Origin: an uncultured Sphingomonadaceae bacterium | GTDB lineage: Bacteria; Pseudomonadota; Alphaproteobacteria; Sphingomonadales; Sphingomonadaceae | Length of the DNA: 64,000 nt | Assembly: GCA_938050045.1 (NCBI GenBank) | Contig: CALLJS010000005.1 | Span: 1-64,000, forward strand | Reading direction: 5' to 3' | Part shown: one piece after another, positions 1-11,154 of the stretch | Position numbering within the stretch: the first letter of the stretch is position 1 | Layout of the letters: each line of letters opens with the position of its first letter | Notes under the pieces: generated by a model | Database searches by the model: none | The model's input: only the letters and a program-made list of their open reading frames with translations | Told to the model about the DNA's origin: nothing | Made by a program: the position numbers and the translations under genes

Positions 1-205
1 GCACTAGCCAAATTATCAAAGCAAGAATTATGTGCTCTAAAAGCTAATCTGAAAGCACAATTTCATTCAACCAGTTCTTCCGCCGAGAAATCAGTAATCC
101 AATCAAATATTAGAATAATTGATATGAGCTTGACCCAGAAATAAGGCAGATTAGCTTTTACTAACTTCTCATATGAGCGCAAAACTTGTTACTAGGCCTT
201 TAAAG

Positions 206-1330
206 TTAACGCCAACTTAGGCGATAACGAACCCAAACTGCCCCATGATCTGAGAGTGTTTTTTCACCTCTTATTTCAGGCGCTTCTTCGACAATATCAT
301 TATCCACATCAATGATTTGAATAGGCGTTACTGTTACCTTATGCCCAGAACTAAAGCCCTGCCAATCTTGCGTATCCAACCATGGCGTTTCACCTTTAGA
401 ATTGAGGAATGTTTTACAGGTAATGGGTTCAGATTTACAATATTCATGCGTCAATCTGACAATTTCTGGACGTCGGCTTGACACCCGTTCAGAGAGGGAC
501 GAAATATAGTCTAATCGCTCTTGTGATCCTTTGGCATTGAAATCTCCACCAAATATCATAGGATGTTCTTCGGTCCAGACGCTTTGAAGAAATTCATCCA
601 GATGATCAAATTGCAATTTATAAGCCGTGAACGTTCTTTCAGCGTCAACACCAGTTGTTGAACCATTCGAATTTAAGTGCGTGTTAAATAGCTGTAAATG
701 TCCAGGCATGCCCGGTACTTTAATTTCTGCCCATAAAACACCTTTATTAGCACTACAATCAAAGCCTGCACATTCACGTGAATAAAAAGGTTGTGTGCTT
801 TTTTTAATAATAGGCCAATTACTAAGCACATAAAGGCCTGAACCTAATACCTTACCAGTTGTTTCGCCTTTAAATAGCTTACGCCCTTTTTTAAATTTTT
901 CAGGTGCACGTTCAGAATATTTAAGCACTTTACCATCGCGCCTGACTCTGTCTTTGCTATTTGGTCCTCGAACCCAATTTGGGTAGCCAGCATTTTGAAT
1001 AATTTTCTTTGTACCTCTGCGAAACCCTTCTTGTAGTAAGATAATATCAGGTGCCACACCATTTGCTCTTACTTCTTTCAAAGACTCTCCAATAAGAGCC
1101 AAAGCGGTAGTTCGGTTTTTTCTAATTGGCCAAGGTAATGCCGCCACATTATAAGTCAGAACATCAATTTCAGTAGAATATTCGCCGCTAACAGGGTCAA
1201 ATATTATTTCAGGTTCATCAACAGTTGATATTTGAGGCAACGCAGTTTCAGGCAATCGGAATGAACCACATGCCGAAACACATATCATAAGAAAAATGAG
1301 CGTGATATATTGTATAGCCTTATTTAACAT
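206..1330 (-). CDS. Endonuclease/exonuclease/phosphatase family lipoprotein-like protein
   Basis: 374 aa ORF; N-terminal lipobox-like VSACGS; EEP motifs ILLQEGF, FNTHLNS, GGDFNAKG, LSDHGAVWV. Confidence 0.85.
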   Translation of the reverse strand: MLNKAIQYITLIFLMICVSACGSFRLPETALPQISTVDEPEIIFDPVSGEYSTEIDVLTYNVAALPWPIRKNRTTALALIGESLKEVRANGVAPDIILLQEGFRRGTKKIIQNAGYPNWVRGPNSKDRVRRDGKVLKYSERAPEKFKKGRKLFKGETTGKVLGSGLYVLSNWPIIKKSTQPFYSRECAGFDCSANKGVLWAEIKVPGMPGHLQLFNTHLNSNGSTTGVDAERTFTAYKLQFDHLDEFLQSVWTEEHPMIFGGDFNAKGSQERLDYISSLSERVSSRRPEIVRLTHEYCKSEPITCKTFLNSKGETPWLDTQDWQGFSSGHKVTVTPIQIIDVDNDIVEEAPEIRGEKTLSDHGAVWVRYRLSWR

Positions 1331-1412
1331 TCATATCCTCATCGACTATATTATAATCTTTTATATATCTTGATTATAGAGCGTAAAAAATCATTCTCCA
1401 TGTCTATACTTA

Positions 1413-1919
1413 TTATGCAAGACTCATAAAAATTTGATTAGCAAATAGTAGTAAAAATGCAAAGCCTGCAGCAATCAAACCACGAACGAACCTCTTTCTC
1501 TTGCTTTCACGAAGTTTTGAGACATTAATCAATTCGTGCGCAATTTCATCGGTTGGCTGGCATTCTTCCGCCGCAGTTATGAGTTCTGATGCGCTATTAT
1601 ATCGATCAGGGTGAAGATATAATATATGGTTTGCCCCATTACCATCATGACGTTCCGCAGAAGTTTTGCGAACTGGATAAAGCACATAACCAAACAGAGC
1701 GATTGGCGAAATAACTACAGCCCATGCCACAATAATGGTCACTATTCCTACATCATTATGCTGGGTCAATTGCTCTCCGACTTGGCCAATAACATTCAAT
1801 GCAAAGATATAACCAACACCTAAAATTTGGGCTTTTGTATCATAGGCCCTGACAGATATTTGCGCTTCGGACAGGCTGTCTTTTAACAATATCATTGCAG
1901 CACTTTTATCTTCAATCAT
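1413..1919 (-). CDS. Hypothetical membrane protein
   Basis: 168 aa ORF with three hydrophobic segments; no family recognised. Confidence 0.6.
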   Translation of the reverse strand: MIEDKSAAMILLKDSLSEAQISVRAYDTKAQILGVGYIFALNVIGQVGEQLTQHNDVGIVTIIVAWAVVISPIALFGYVLYPVRKTSAERHDGNGANHILYLHPDRYNSASELITAAEECQPTDEIAHELINVSKLRESKRKRFVRGLIAAGFAFLLLFANQIFMSLA

Positions 1920-2017
1920 ATGATTATCCTATTAATTTTTCAAGCGAAATATAAATACACACAATCGTTGACTTAGCCAAGGACTAAGCTAAGCTATACC
2001 CTAGAAAGGGGGATGCT

Positions 2018-2437
2018 ATGATTCATTATAAATATTATGGAATAGCTGTTGTCTCTACTGTGTTGATACTATCTTCGCAAACCGCGTCAGCGCAAAATGT
2101 GCCTACGCAAAATTCAGCCATACAACTTCAACAGAACCAATATGTTTATTGCAAATTACGGGCTGCTGAAATATCTGGATATAATGGTTCTGTGCCTGAT
2201 AAATATTTACCCGGTGGGGCATTAGAAGGAGCCGCTAAAGGGGCTGCAAGAGCACAACTTGGCGGCCTGATTTTCGGCAGAAATAAAAAACAACGCCGTA
2301 AAGATGCAAAGCGCGATGCAATCATTGGCGGTATAGCTGGTGCGATCAAACGCAGTGCTGCAAAAAAGAAACTTGCAAAACAAGCGCGCCATTATCGATT
2401 GGAACTAGACGCATGTATGCGTGCAGGAGGATATTAA
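2018..2437 (+). CDS. Secreted glycine-zipper-like hypothetical protein
   Basis: Signal peptide ending TASAQ; Gly/Ala-rich segment GGALEGAAKGAARAQLGGLIFG...GGIAGAI; upstream RBS-like aaggggg. Confidence 0.6.
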   Translation: MIHYKYYGIAVVSTVLILSSQTASAQNVPTQNSAIQLQQNQYVYCKLRAAEISGYNGSVPDKYLPGGALEGAAKGAARAQLGGLIFGRNKKQRRKDAKRDAIIGGIAGAIKRSAAKKKLAKQARHYRLELDACMRAGGY

Positions 2438-2805
2438 TGAATAATTTAAAAAAACCAGGCCTGATTTCTAAAATCAGAAATACCATATTATGGGGTTCTG
2501 CAATGCTATGTGTTGGCTCACCAGTAATTGCACAAAGTCAAGAACAAGAGGCCATTGGTCTCTCCTCTGCTCAGCAAGTGGATTTAAAAGCATTAACATG
2601 TTGGGACGTAGTTACGCTTGCCGAAGATGACCGTGCCTTTGCTATGACATTGCTCTATGGATATGTTTTGGGACAAACAACCAAATCGACTATTACACCC
2701 CAAAATATCCAAATAGCTATTGTGTCGACTATGACAAAATGTGCCGATAACCCCGATTCAAAAGTATTGGATATTCTGAAAGAGCAAATCTCTCACTCCG
2801 AATAA
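2437..2805 (+). CDS. Secreted small protein, HdeA-like
   Basis: Start refined to ATG 2437 (ggaggatattaATG; TAATG overlap with previous gene); signal peptide; LTCWDV...CADNPDS cysteine pair reminiscent of HdeA. Confidence 0.55.
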   Translation: MNNLKKPGLISKIRNTILWGSAMLCVGSPVIAQSQEQEAIGLSSAQQVDLKALTCWDVVTLAEDDRAFAMTLLYGYVLGQTTKSTITPQNIQIAIVSTMTKCADNPDSKVLDILKEQISHSE

Positions 2806-2841
2806 ACTTTATCCAGAGTGAGCAATCGCACCCATCGGTCA

Positions 2842-3423
2842 TTAATTCGGTGGAAATCCAGCTAATATGGTGCGTACATCTTGTGCGGATGTTTCTTGCT
2901 CTCCTGAAAGCTCTTTACGGGACAGGTTTTTTGTACCTTTTCCATGCCAAACAGGTCGGCGTGTTTTTACATCATATATGTCTACAGAAAGTGTACCTTC
3001 GGTATAATTTCTTACAACTGTTCTGGTTGGAGCTGGAAAAGGACGTGTTCTTGGGAAATAGACACTACCCCATGCCCAATCTAACTGACTTTGACGGAAG
3101 TAATCTGGAATTTCATTTGTTGTAATTCCATCTCTTGTCCCGATAGTGAATGAAACAGCAAAATCAGCCGACTTCACATCATCGGTAAATTGATATCCAT
3201 TAGACAAAAGATAACTCTTAATGGAATCGGCTACTCTAGATTGTACAATAGCTGGAACATCACGATTTCCAAACGAAACCATCGGCTTTTCGCCAGCCCA
3301 TGCAAATACTTTATAGGCACTAAAATTTTGAGCAGGATCACTATCAGTAGTAATTTTTCCCGTGGTGGCACATCCCGTCAAGAATAAAGAACCAATGATA
3401 ATAGCAGTAGATATTTTCTTCAT
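2842..3423 (-). CDS. DUF4136-type lipoprotein
   Basis: Lipobox LTGCATT; DPAQNFSAYKVFAW ... YTEGTLSVDIYDVKTRRPVWHGKGT pattern of DUF4136. Confidence 0.75.
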   Translation of the reverse strand: MKKISTAIIIGSLFLTGCATTGKITTDSDPAQNFSAYKVFAWAGEKPMVSFGNRDVPAIVQSRVADSIKSYLLSNGYQFTDDVKSADFAVSFTIGTRDGITTNEIPDYFRQSQLDWAWGSVYFPRTRPFPAPTRTVVRNYTEGTLSVDIYDVKTRRPVWHGKGTKNLSRKELSGEQETSAQDVRTILAGFPPN

Positions 3424-3455
3424 GCGTTTTCTCCTTCATTTTCAAACATTATAAC

Positions 3456-4676
3456 CTATCCAAGCGATAGAAAGAATTGAATCAATATTGAATTGGCAAT
3501 ATCGATAAAAAATGCTCCAACCAGTGGCACAATGATAAAGGCCGTGGGTGCTGGACCATGTGTTTTCGTCACAGCCGACATATTAGCGACAGCCGTAGGC
3601 GTTGCCCCTAGACTAATACCCGTAAAGCCAGCGCTAAGAACAACCGCTAGATAATTTTTACCCATAACGGGGAATACCACAAACAGAATGAACACAACAG
3701 CCACCACCACTTGTAAACCTAATAATATGAATAATGGTCCCGCCAATTCAGTTAATTCCCATAGCTGCATTCCCATAAGAGACATGGCAATAAACAAGCC
3801 TAGTGAGAAATCAGAAATAACCGCCAAAGCATTGGAACCCGATGGCCATACAGCATTTTTTATAATTAGGGGTATTGTATTGGTCATCAATATTCCGACC
3901 ATCATACAAGAAACGAAAAGCGGAAGTTTTAAGCCTAGTTCAAGTAATAGCTCATTCAACACATAACCAAAGATCATAGCAACATGGATAACCAAGATAG
4001 AGCTCATCAAATTAAGGTGATTGATCTGCGCTTTATCTTCTTTTTTATGCTCGATACCGATCATTAAATTAGAAGTTTCGGTCGATTTAATATTATGGCG
4101 TGACATAAGATAATTTGCAATGGGACCGCCTATTAGGCTGGCAATTACCAATCCAAAAGTTGCCGCGGCAACTCCAATTTCCAGTGCATTCGTAATGCCC
4201 TGACCCTCGGCAATAGTTGGCGCCCAAGCGATGGCCGTACCATGTCCTCCGGCTAATGAACCTGAGCCTACTAATATACCCATACCGCTAGGTTGACCAA
4301 TGGCAGAAGCTGCAAAATAACCAACGCTATCTTGTACCATTAAATAAACAAGTGTCAGCCCCAACAAATATAGAAGCGGCTTACCACCCGTGAGTAGATG
4401 TCGGAGCCTCGCATTAATTCCAATAGCGGTGAAGAAATAGATCAGAAAAACATCTCGTGTATAAAGGCTATATTCGATTTCCCACCCAAATATGAGGTAT
4501 AACAATAAACCAATCAATGACGCAATAATACCGCCCGTAACGGGTTCAGGAATGTTATATTTTTGAAAGAAACTCACATAAGCGGTAATTTTGATACCTA
4601 TGAATAAAACTATAATACCCAGAGTTAAGGTAACAAAATTATCGATATTGATGACATTGCTTGAGGTGAATTCCAC
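3456..4676 (-). CDS. gltS: Sodium/glutamate symporter
   Basis: 406 aa polytopic protein; GltS-like IPEPVTGGIIASL, GSLAGGHGTAIAW, GFTGISLGATPTAVANM. Confidence 0.88.
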   Translation of the reverse strand: MEFTSSNVINIDNFVTLTLGIIVLFIGIKITAYVSFFQKYNIPEPVTGGIIASLIGLLLYLIFGWEIEYSLYTRDVFLIYFFTAIGINARLRHLLTGGKPLLYLLGLTLVYLMVQDSVGYFAASAIGQPSGMGILVGSGSLAGGHGTAIAWAPTIAEGQGITNALEIGVAAATFGLVIASLIGGPIANYLMSRHNIKSTETSNLMIGIEHKKEDKAQINHLNLMSSILVIHVAMIFGYVLNELLLELGLKLPLFVSCMMVGILMTNTIPLIIKNAVWPSGSNALAVISDFSLGLFIAMSLMGMQLWELTELAGPLFILLGLQVVVAVVFILFVVFPVMGKNYLAVVLSAGFTGISLGATPTAVANMSAVTKTHGPAPTAFIIVPLVGAFFIDIANSILIQFFLSLG

Positions 4677-4685
4677 AAAAGTTTC

Positions 4686-6116
4686 CTATTCCGAAACTAT
4701 TTCAGCAGGTTGATTTGAGGTTCGCCAATCACCACCTAAGGCTAAACTGATTTCCAAATATTGTTCCAATTGCGCTCGTTTTAAAGCCAACAAATTGCTT
4801 TGTGCCCCGAAAACTCTCTGCTGAATAGAGAGAATATCAATCAGATCAATCTCACCTTCTTTATACTGTAGAATAGATAGGCGCAGAGCATTATCTGTTT
4901 CTGCAACACCCTTTTCCAAGGCAATACGACGTTTTCTTAATGATACTCCACGATCTAGTGCAGTCTCCACCTCTGTAAAGGCATTGATCGCAGTATCCGC
5001 ATAAATTGCAACAGCCGCGTCCACATCGGCCTCGCTGATCTCGACTTGTGCATCACGTGCTCCGCCATCAAAAATAGGAGCTAATACATTGCTAGCTAAA
5101 GTCCAAGCTATATTGGCAGGGTTTAATATATTTTCTAATTCATTAGAAGCACCGCCTAACGTGCTGGATAGGACTATACTCGGCAATCGTGCTGCTTCTG
5201 ATACCTTACGGCTATTTATGGCCGCTGCAACACTGCGTTCAGCAGCAATAATATCGGGGCGGCGTTTGAGTAATTCTGATGGAATACCAGCGCCAGGCAA
5301 ATCTGGATTTAGTGGCAAAATTCGAGGCGTTTCCAAATTAGCCGATGGATATCTTCCAATTAATGCTTCTAATGCTCTAAGGACTTCACGCCGTCCATTT
5401 TTTGCCGTTTCCAATGTATCAACAGCTGATGCTAAATCAGACTCTGCTAGTGAAACATCATAGGCAGAAGCAAAGCCATAACGATAACGCAAACCAACTA
5501 TGCGGCGGATTTCAATCAAAGCATCAACAATGTTTTGGGCTACTTCAATTTGCCCATCAGACTCAATGACTAGAAAATAATTCTGCGCAACAGCAGCAGC
5601 AATAGAATATTGCGAGAATATATAGTTCGCTTCTGCTGCCCTTGCACTATCAAATGCGGCTTGTTGTCCAGCCTCAATGCGGTTCCATATATCAATTTCG
5701 TAACTGGCCTGAATACCGACTGCAAATGAACTGCTACCACTGTTTTCAAACGGCTGTTTGCGACCAACGCTGCCAGTAGCATCAATACTGGGTAATAATG
5801 GTGAACCAGCTTGTTTTGCTAGCGCCCATGAACGACGGACATTGGCGGCGGCGGCCTGCAAGTTACGGTTATTGCGCAAAGCTTCATCTACCAATTTCGT
5901 AAGTAAAGGGTCGTTAAATTCTGCAATCCAACCTACTTTAACATCACCTATTTTTTCGCGTACAGCCGTCCAACTTGTTGGAACAGGCGGAAGACTAGCA
6001 GCAGAAATGTTAGCCGTTTCGCTATCAGTGGCTGGTTGAACACTAGCACAAGCCGATAAAACTAATGTGGAAGCAAGTACTGTCATTACTAGCTGAGGTC
6101 TCTTCATTATCCTCAT
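4686..6116 (-). CDS. Efflux outer membrane lipoprotein, NodT/OprM family
   Basis: Lipobox LSACAS; LLKRRPDIIAAERSVAAA; TolC/NodT repeat architecture; adjacent to RND genes. Confidence 0.9.
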   Translation of the reverse strand: MRIMKRPQLVMTVLASTLVLSACASVQPATDSETANISAASLPPVPTSWTAVREKIGDVKVGWIAEFNDPLLTKLVDEALRNNRNLQAAAANVRRSWALAKQAGSPLLPSIDATGSVGRKQPFENSGSSSFAVGIQASYEIDIWNRIEAGQQAAFDSARAAEANYIFSQYSIAAAVAQNYFLVIESDGQIEVAQNIVDALIEIRRIVGLRYRYGFASAYDVSLAESDLASAVDTLETAKNGRREVLRALEALIGRYPSANLETPRILPLNPDLPGAGIPSELLKRRPDIIAAERSVAAAINSRKVSEAARLPSIVLSSTLGGASNELENILNPANIAWTLASNVLAPIFDGGARDAQVEISEADVDAAVAIYADTAINAFTEVETALDRGVSLRKRRIALEKGVAETDNALRLSILQYKEGEIDLIDILSIQQRVFGAQSNLLALKRAQLEQYLEISLALGGDWRTSNQPAEIVSE

Positions 6117-9100
6117 GCTTTTGCTCCTTTGGCCAAGGCCGTTTGATCAGAACTAGCTTCAGCAACCTCATCATCTTTGATACGAAAGAACAATGTATAA
6201 AGCACTGGAATGATAACCAAGGTTAACACTGTCGCAAAGGTCAAGCCAAATACGAGAACCACAGCCATTGATTTGAAAAATGCATCGAAGAATAGAGGGA
6301 TGACGCCCAAAACCGTGGTCAATGATCCCATCATAACGGGACGCACGCGGCTAGCAGCAGAATCAAGAACCGCATCATAACGCGGTTTGCCTTCTTTAAT
6401 TTCGAGGTCCATTTGATCAACCAATACAATAGCATTTTTAATCAACAATCCTGATAGAGACAACAAGCCTAAGATAGCCATGAATTCCATAGCTGTTCCC
6501 GTAAGTAACAAACCAAAAACCACACCAATGAGCGACAGCGGAACTACCAACCAAATAATGAGTGGTTGTTTCAATGCATTGAACAATACAACCACAACGA
6601 GCACCATAGCAAGAAAACCAAGCGGTAATGTACTAGCGAGACTGCTATTCGCTTCGCTGCTATCACCAATCTCGCCATTCCATTTCATGGCATAGCCCTC
6701 TGGTAGAGCAATATCTTCAATATCTGGCTGTATACGTGCTAATAGATCGGACGCTAATTTTCCGGGCAATGGGTCAGACTGTGCATTGATGGTCCACACA
6801 CGATCAACGCGGCGTAATCTTGAATTTTGCCATTTGGTTTCAAAATCATTCACTACTTCCAATATAGGTACAGACTTTCCTGTAACTGGACTGGTGATCT
6901 GAATACCGCGCATCGCGCTTGCATCCAATCTCTCACGTTCTGGTGCACGTGCTACAATAGGGATGAGTTGATCATCTTCGCGATAAACACCCACATTACG
7001 GCCAGAGAAGTTGCTTCGTAGAGCATTTGCTAAATCTTCACGCGATATGCCAAGTCGTCTACCATTATCAGCATTATAGGTCGGCTCAATAACGCTAACG
7101 GGTTGCCGCCAATCATCCTTGATAGAAATCGCACCACCATCAGCCGCCATAATCGCTTTGGCTTTATTCGCCAATTCTCTTAGCACAACGGGATCTGCCC
7201 CTGAAAACTCCACTTCAATTTTGGAACCGCCACCAGGGCCTAATTGAAATTGCCAAACCTTGGCTTGTGCATCGGGATAATTGGCATCGATATGCTTTTG
7301 AATTTTTGGAAGTAAGCCGCTAATCACATCATAATTATCTGTTTTAATCAAAAACTGTCCATAAGCACTGCTAGGTGATTCTGGGCTATAGACCAGCATA
7401 TATCTGAGGGTTCCCATGCCCACCAGCGATTGAACATCCTTGATGCCTTCTTGCTCCATCAGGTATTTTTCGAGACGCTGCATTTTGACATCGGTTTCTG
7501 TAATGTCCGTGCCTTCGGGTAAGTTAAAATCTACAACGATTTGCGGACTTGTTGACGGTGGGAAAAAGCCTGGTGTGACATATGAAAAACCTATGACGGA
7601 CATCACAAATAATGCCACCACAGCAGTCACGGCAATTTTAGATCGGGCCAAAACATGCCGCATAAAATTCTTATATTTCACAAAAAAAGGATGTTCAGCT
7701 TTTTCTTCGGCAGATCCATCACTTGGTTCCGAGAATAACATATCAGCAAAAAGAGGTACCGCTGTAATAGCAAAAATCCAACTGAAAAATAACGAAATCA
7801 TAACAACCCAGAACAAATCACCCGTAAATTCGGCGGTATTCCCAGGTGCTAAACCAATAGGTGCAAAAGCAATAATACCAACAAGTGTTCCGCCCAAAAG
7901 CGGCCATTTGGTACGTGCGACAATTTCCTTGGCAATATCTAATTTCTTGCGTCCTTGCTGTGTGCCAACCAATATGCCTTCGGTAACAACAATGGCGTTA
8001 TCAACCAACATACCAAGCGCGATAATGAGCGCACCCAGCGATATACGGTGCATGGGTATATCAATTATATACATGGTCGCTAATGTCGCAGCGATAGTGA
8101 CAATCAAGACGCTGCCGATCACAATAGCGGAACGCAAACCCATGAAAAAGAATAATGTCACCAAAACAATAACTAGTGCCGCCAAAACATTGAGCGCAAA
8201 TGCGGAAACAGATTCTATTACAATTTTACCCTGATGATAATATTCGTGAATTTCGATACCCAATGGTCGTAGGTTTTTTGTTTCTTCGAGTTTAGCATCA
8301 ATCGCATCACCCATTTTAGCAACATTCGCACCAGATATATTGGAGATGCCTATCGCAATCGCTGGCTTACCATTATAACGAACAATAAAATTTGTGGGGT
8401 CAGCATAATCGCGCGTAACAGTGGCAACATCTCTTAAGGTAACAATGGTTCCAGATGAAGCGGTAGATACAACTAAATCACTGATAGCTTCAACGGAATC
8501 AATTTGCCCCGTAGGCTGAAATTTCAAACGGCGATTACCCAATTTAATATCACCAGCTGGGGTAACAGAGTTTTGCTGTGATAAATCTCCATAGATTTGA
8601 TCAACCGATAGTCCAAGTGCATTGGCTCGTTCACGCGATATTTCAACATAAATAGATTCTTGCTGCATCCCCAACGGCTGCACTTTCGCAACATCTTCCA
8701 CTGAAAGTAGGTCAGTGCGCAAGGATCGTATATAAGTATTTAACTCTGCATTGGTGAAGCCATCGCCTGTCACAAGATAATAAAGGCCGTATACATCCCC
8801 AAAATCATCATTAACGACCGATGTTTCTACTCCGGGCGGCAATCTTGATTGGGCATCATTGACCTTGTTACGAAGCTTGGTCCATATCAATTGGAGATCA
8901 GATTTTTCAGTAGAAAATTTATAGAGAATATCAACACTGATTTCCGAACGTCCTGCCGATGAAACAGATCTAACTTCCTCTACCTCTTGTAGTTGCTGAA
9001 TAGAACTTTCCAGTGCTTCGGTTACCTCATTCGCAACCTCTTCGGGCGTTGCGCCAGGATAGGTGGTGACAATTTGAGCGGTTCTAATAGTAAATTCAGG

Positions 9101-9211
9101 ATCTTCAAATCGCGCAATATTCTCATAACTATACCAACCACCCGCAAGCGCGATAGCAATCACTATGAAACAAATAAGACGGTTTTTAATTGAAAATTCT
9201 GCGAGATCCAT
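6113..9211 (-). CDS. RND efflux permease (AcrB/MexB superfamily)
   Basis: 1032 aa; ENIARFEDPEFTIRTAQI, TTYPGATPEEVANEVT, IALGMLVDNAIVV, LSLSGLLIKNAIVLVDQ. Confidence 0.95.
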   Translation of the reverse strand: MDLAEFSIKNRLICFIVIAIALAGGWYSYENIARFEDPEFTIRTAQIVTTYPGATPEEVANEVTEALESSIQQLQEVEEVRSVSSAGRSEISVDILYKFSTEKSDLQLIWTKLRNKVNDAQSRLPPGVETSVVNDDFGDVYGLYYLVTGDGFTNAELNTYIRSLRTDLLSVEDVAKVQPLGMQQESIYVEISRERANALGLSVDQIYGDLSQQNSVTPAGDIKLGNRRLKFQPTGQIDSVEAISDLVVSTASSGTIVTLRDVATVTRDYADPTNFIVRYNGKPAIAIGISNISGANVAKMGDAIDAKLEETKNLRPLGIEIHEYYHQGKIVIESVSAFALNVLAALVIVLVTLFFFMGLRSAIVIGSVLIVTIAATLATMYIIDIPMHRISLGALIIALGMLVDNAIVVTEGILVGTQQGRKKLDIAKEIVARTKWPLLGGTLVGIIAFAPIGLAPGNTAEFTGDLFWVVMISLFFSWIFAITAVPLFADMLFSEPSDGSAEEKAEHPFFVKYKNFMRHVLARSKIAVTAVVALFVMSVIGFSYVTPGFFPPSTSPQIVVDFNLPEGTDITETDVKMQRLEKYLMEQEGIKDVQSLVGMGTLRYMLVYSPESPSSAYGQFLIKTDNYDVISGLLPKIQKHIDANYPDAQAKVWQFQLGPGGGSKIEVEFSGADPVVLRELANKAKAIMAADGGAISIKDDWRQPVSVIEPTYNADNGRRLGISREDLANALRSNFSGRNVGVYREDDQLIPIVARAPERERLDASAMRGIQITSPVTGKSVPILEVVNDFETKWQNSRLRRVDRVWTINAQSDPLPGKLASDLLARIQPDIEDIALPEGYAMKWNGEIGDSSEANSSLASTLPLGFLAMVLVVVVLFNALKQPLIIWLVVPLSLIGVVFGLLLTGTAMEFMAILGLLSLSGLLIKNAIVLVDQMDLEIKEGKPRYDAVLDSAASRVRPVMMGSLTTVLGVIPLFFDAFFKSMAVVLVFGLTFATVLTLVIIPVLYTLFFRIKDDEVAEASSDQTALAKGAKA

Positions 9212-9223
9212 AATATGATGCGT

Positions 9224-10228
9224 TTATGGTTTATAGGGACGAATTTTCATCCCCTCTTGAAGATATGCAGCTCCAGCAGCAACAATGGTTTCATTCGCTT
9301 TCAAACCACCTCTTATCGTTATTTCCTCGCCAGCGTCTTTTTCGACAATTATATTGCGTTTTTTAACTGTCATTGTCTTTGTATCAACCACCCAAACATA
9401 ACGTTTTTCGCCATCGGATTGAATAGACCCTACAGGAATAGTAATACCACTATCTTCTTCACTTTCGAGCAAGTCACGGCCAACGAATACAGTTCCTGTC
9501 ATACCGGGTAAAACCGTTAATCCTCTGGGAGGAGCAAACGCAAATTTGACTTGAAATGTTTGCGATTCAGTATCGCCTTGCGTGGTGGCAGATTTAAAGC
9601 GCCCTGGTATTTTTAAATCAGGGGATGAATTTAACACCACATATTCTTCTGTTGGGCGCCTATTAGCAAGACGAGCTACCAGACTAGCAGGTACACTCAC
9701 CACTGCTTCAACTTCTGCGACAGATTGTAGCGTGATAATATCTTCTTTGGGTTGAATATTCTCAAAACGCGTCGCATGTTTTTCTGCAACCACCCCAGAA
9801 TATGGGGCTCGCAATACGGTATCAGCCAAATCTTTTTGCGCACTATCTAAGCTAGCGCGTGCTACATCGCGTTGAGCGCGGCGTTGATCCACAACGATAC
9901 GCGCTATTGCATCTTCTTCCAAAAGTTTTGCTGCGCTTAGATATTCGGTTTGCGCTGAATCATATTGGGCCCTAGCTGAATTAACAGCGTTAGCATAGCG
10001 TCTCTGATCAAGCCGCCCAATCACAGCACCTTTACGCACAGGCTGCCCTTCTCTGACAGGTAAGCTCTCGAGAAGCCCTCCTACTTGAAAAGTAAGTTTT
10101 GCCGAAGAACTTGCTTCAATAATAGCAGGAAAATTCACATCAATACGCTGTGAAGATTCTTTAACGACATAGAGTTTTGCAGGACGAATAATCTCTGACT
10201 CTGCAACGTCACCATCAGAACAAGCCAC
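9224..10228 (-). CDS. RND efflux periplasmic adaptor subunit
   Basis: VGGLLESLPVREGQPVRKGAVIGRLD ... LRAPYSGVVAEKHA; immediately upstream of the RND permease. Confidence 0.92.
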   Translation of the reverse strand: MACSDGDVAESEIIRPAKLYVVKESSQRIDVNFPAIIEASSSAKLTFQVGGLLESLPVREGQPVRKGAVIGRLDQRRYANAVNSARAQYDSAQTEYLSAAKLLEEDAIARIVVDQRRAQRDVARASLDSAQKDLADTVLRAPYSGVVAEKHATRFENIQPKEDIITLQSVAEVEAVVSVPASLVARLANRRPTEEYVVLNSSPDLKIPGRFKSATTQGDTESQTFQVKFAFAPPRGLTVLPGMTGTVFVGRDLLESEEDSGITIPVGSIQSDGEKRYVWVVDTKTMTVKKRNIIVEKDAGEEITIRGGLKANETIVAAGAAYLQEGMKIRPYKP

Positions 10229-10462
10229 GGCGCTAAACGCTAAAAAAGCAACAAAAAAAGCATTTACTGCAGAATTTAATCCTAGCTTTTGAATGATCGC
10301 CCCCTACTCATTAAAGTAGTTAAACTGAATAAACGATTCGCTTAACTGAATTTACAACTTGCCTCATATAATTCTATATAGCAATGGCAGAAACTCACAT
10401 CATTTGATATAAAGATACTAAGATTATCGATATATTGAGAATCGATATATTGAGAGGGGTAT

Positions 10463-10900
10463 ATGCTTACACAATTGCTAATAGGGTCATTGCTAATTTG
10501 TATAACTGTGATAGTCGAATCTGTGTTCATTGGAACGGCGATCACATGCCTCACATCAGCAGGAAAATGGTTCTTATCTGGTTCGAAGATGTTAAAATTT
10601 ATTGTTACTTTGACTGTAGTAGTGCTCTGGATGCTAGCAGCCTTGAGCATCGCTGTTTGGATATGGGCAGGTACATTCATGCTACTCGGTCAATTTAATG
10701 ATCTGGAAACATCTCTATATTTCTCAGTAGTATCATTCACGACATTGGGGTTTGGCGATATTACCATTGGAAAAGAATGGCGACTTCTCTCAGGTTTAAT
10801 CGCCGCTAATGGTTTAATCTTATTCAGCCTCACCACTGCTTTCCTTATAGAATTTGTCACAAGATTGCGCAATGCTCAGGATCATCCACCACTGACTTGA
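10463..10900 (+). CDS. Two-TM potassium channel family protein
   Basis: Selectivity-filter-like SFTTLGFGDITIG between two TM segments. Confidence 0.8.
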   Translation: MLTQLLIGSLLICITVIVESVFIGTAITCLTSAGKWFLSGSKMLKFIVTLTVVVLWMLAALSIAVWIWAGTFMLLGQFNDLETSLYFSVVSFTTLGFGDITIGKEWRLLSGLIAANGLILFSLTTAFLIEFVTRLRNAQDHPPLT

Positions 10901-11154
10901 TAGGATTAATTAGAGTAGCGTTAATTCATATTCGATTTCAAGATAGAATGGTCTTTGATTGATAAACAAATGCTAACCTTCAATTGCTGTTTCACAGCAA
11001 AATTAAGAAAGTGTTAACTTTGAGATGATGTAATGAAGTTATATAGGGTTGGTGATCATTTGACGCTCGTGTGAGGCATAGCGGTTAAGTAACATAGATT
11101 ACACAAATGATACAGCTAGTGGAGCCATAGGCGGAAAGCTAGGGTCAGGACTCA

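Noticed and set aside
7440-8234. 264-aa plus-strand ORF
   Set aside because: Fully antisense to the RND permease; low-complexity composition typical of shadow ORFs.
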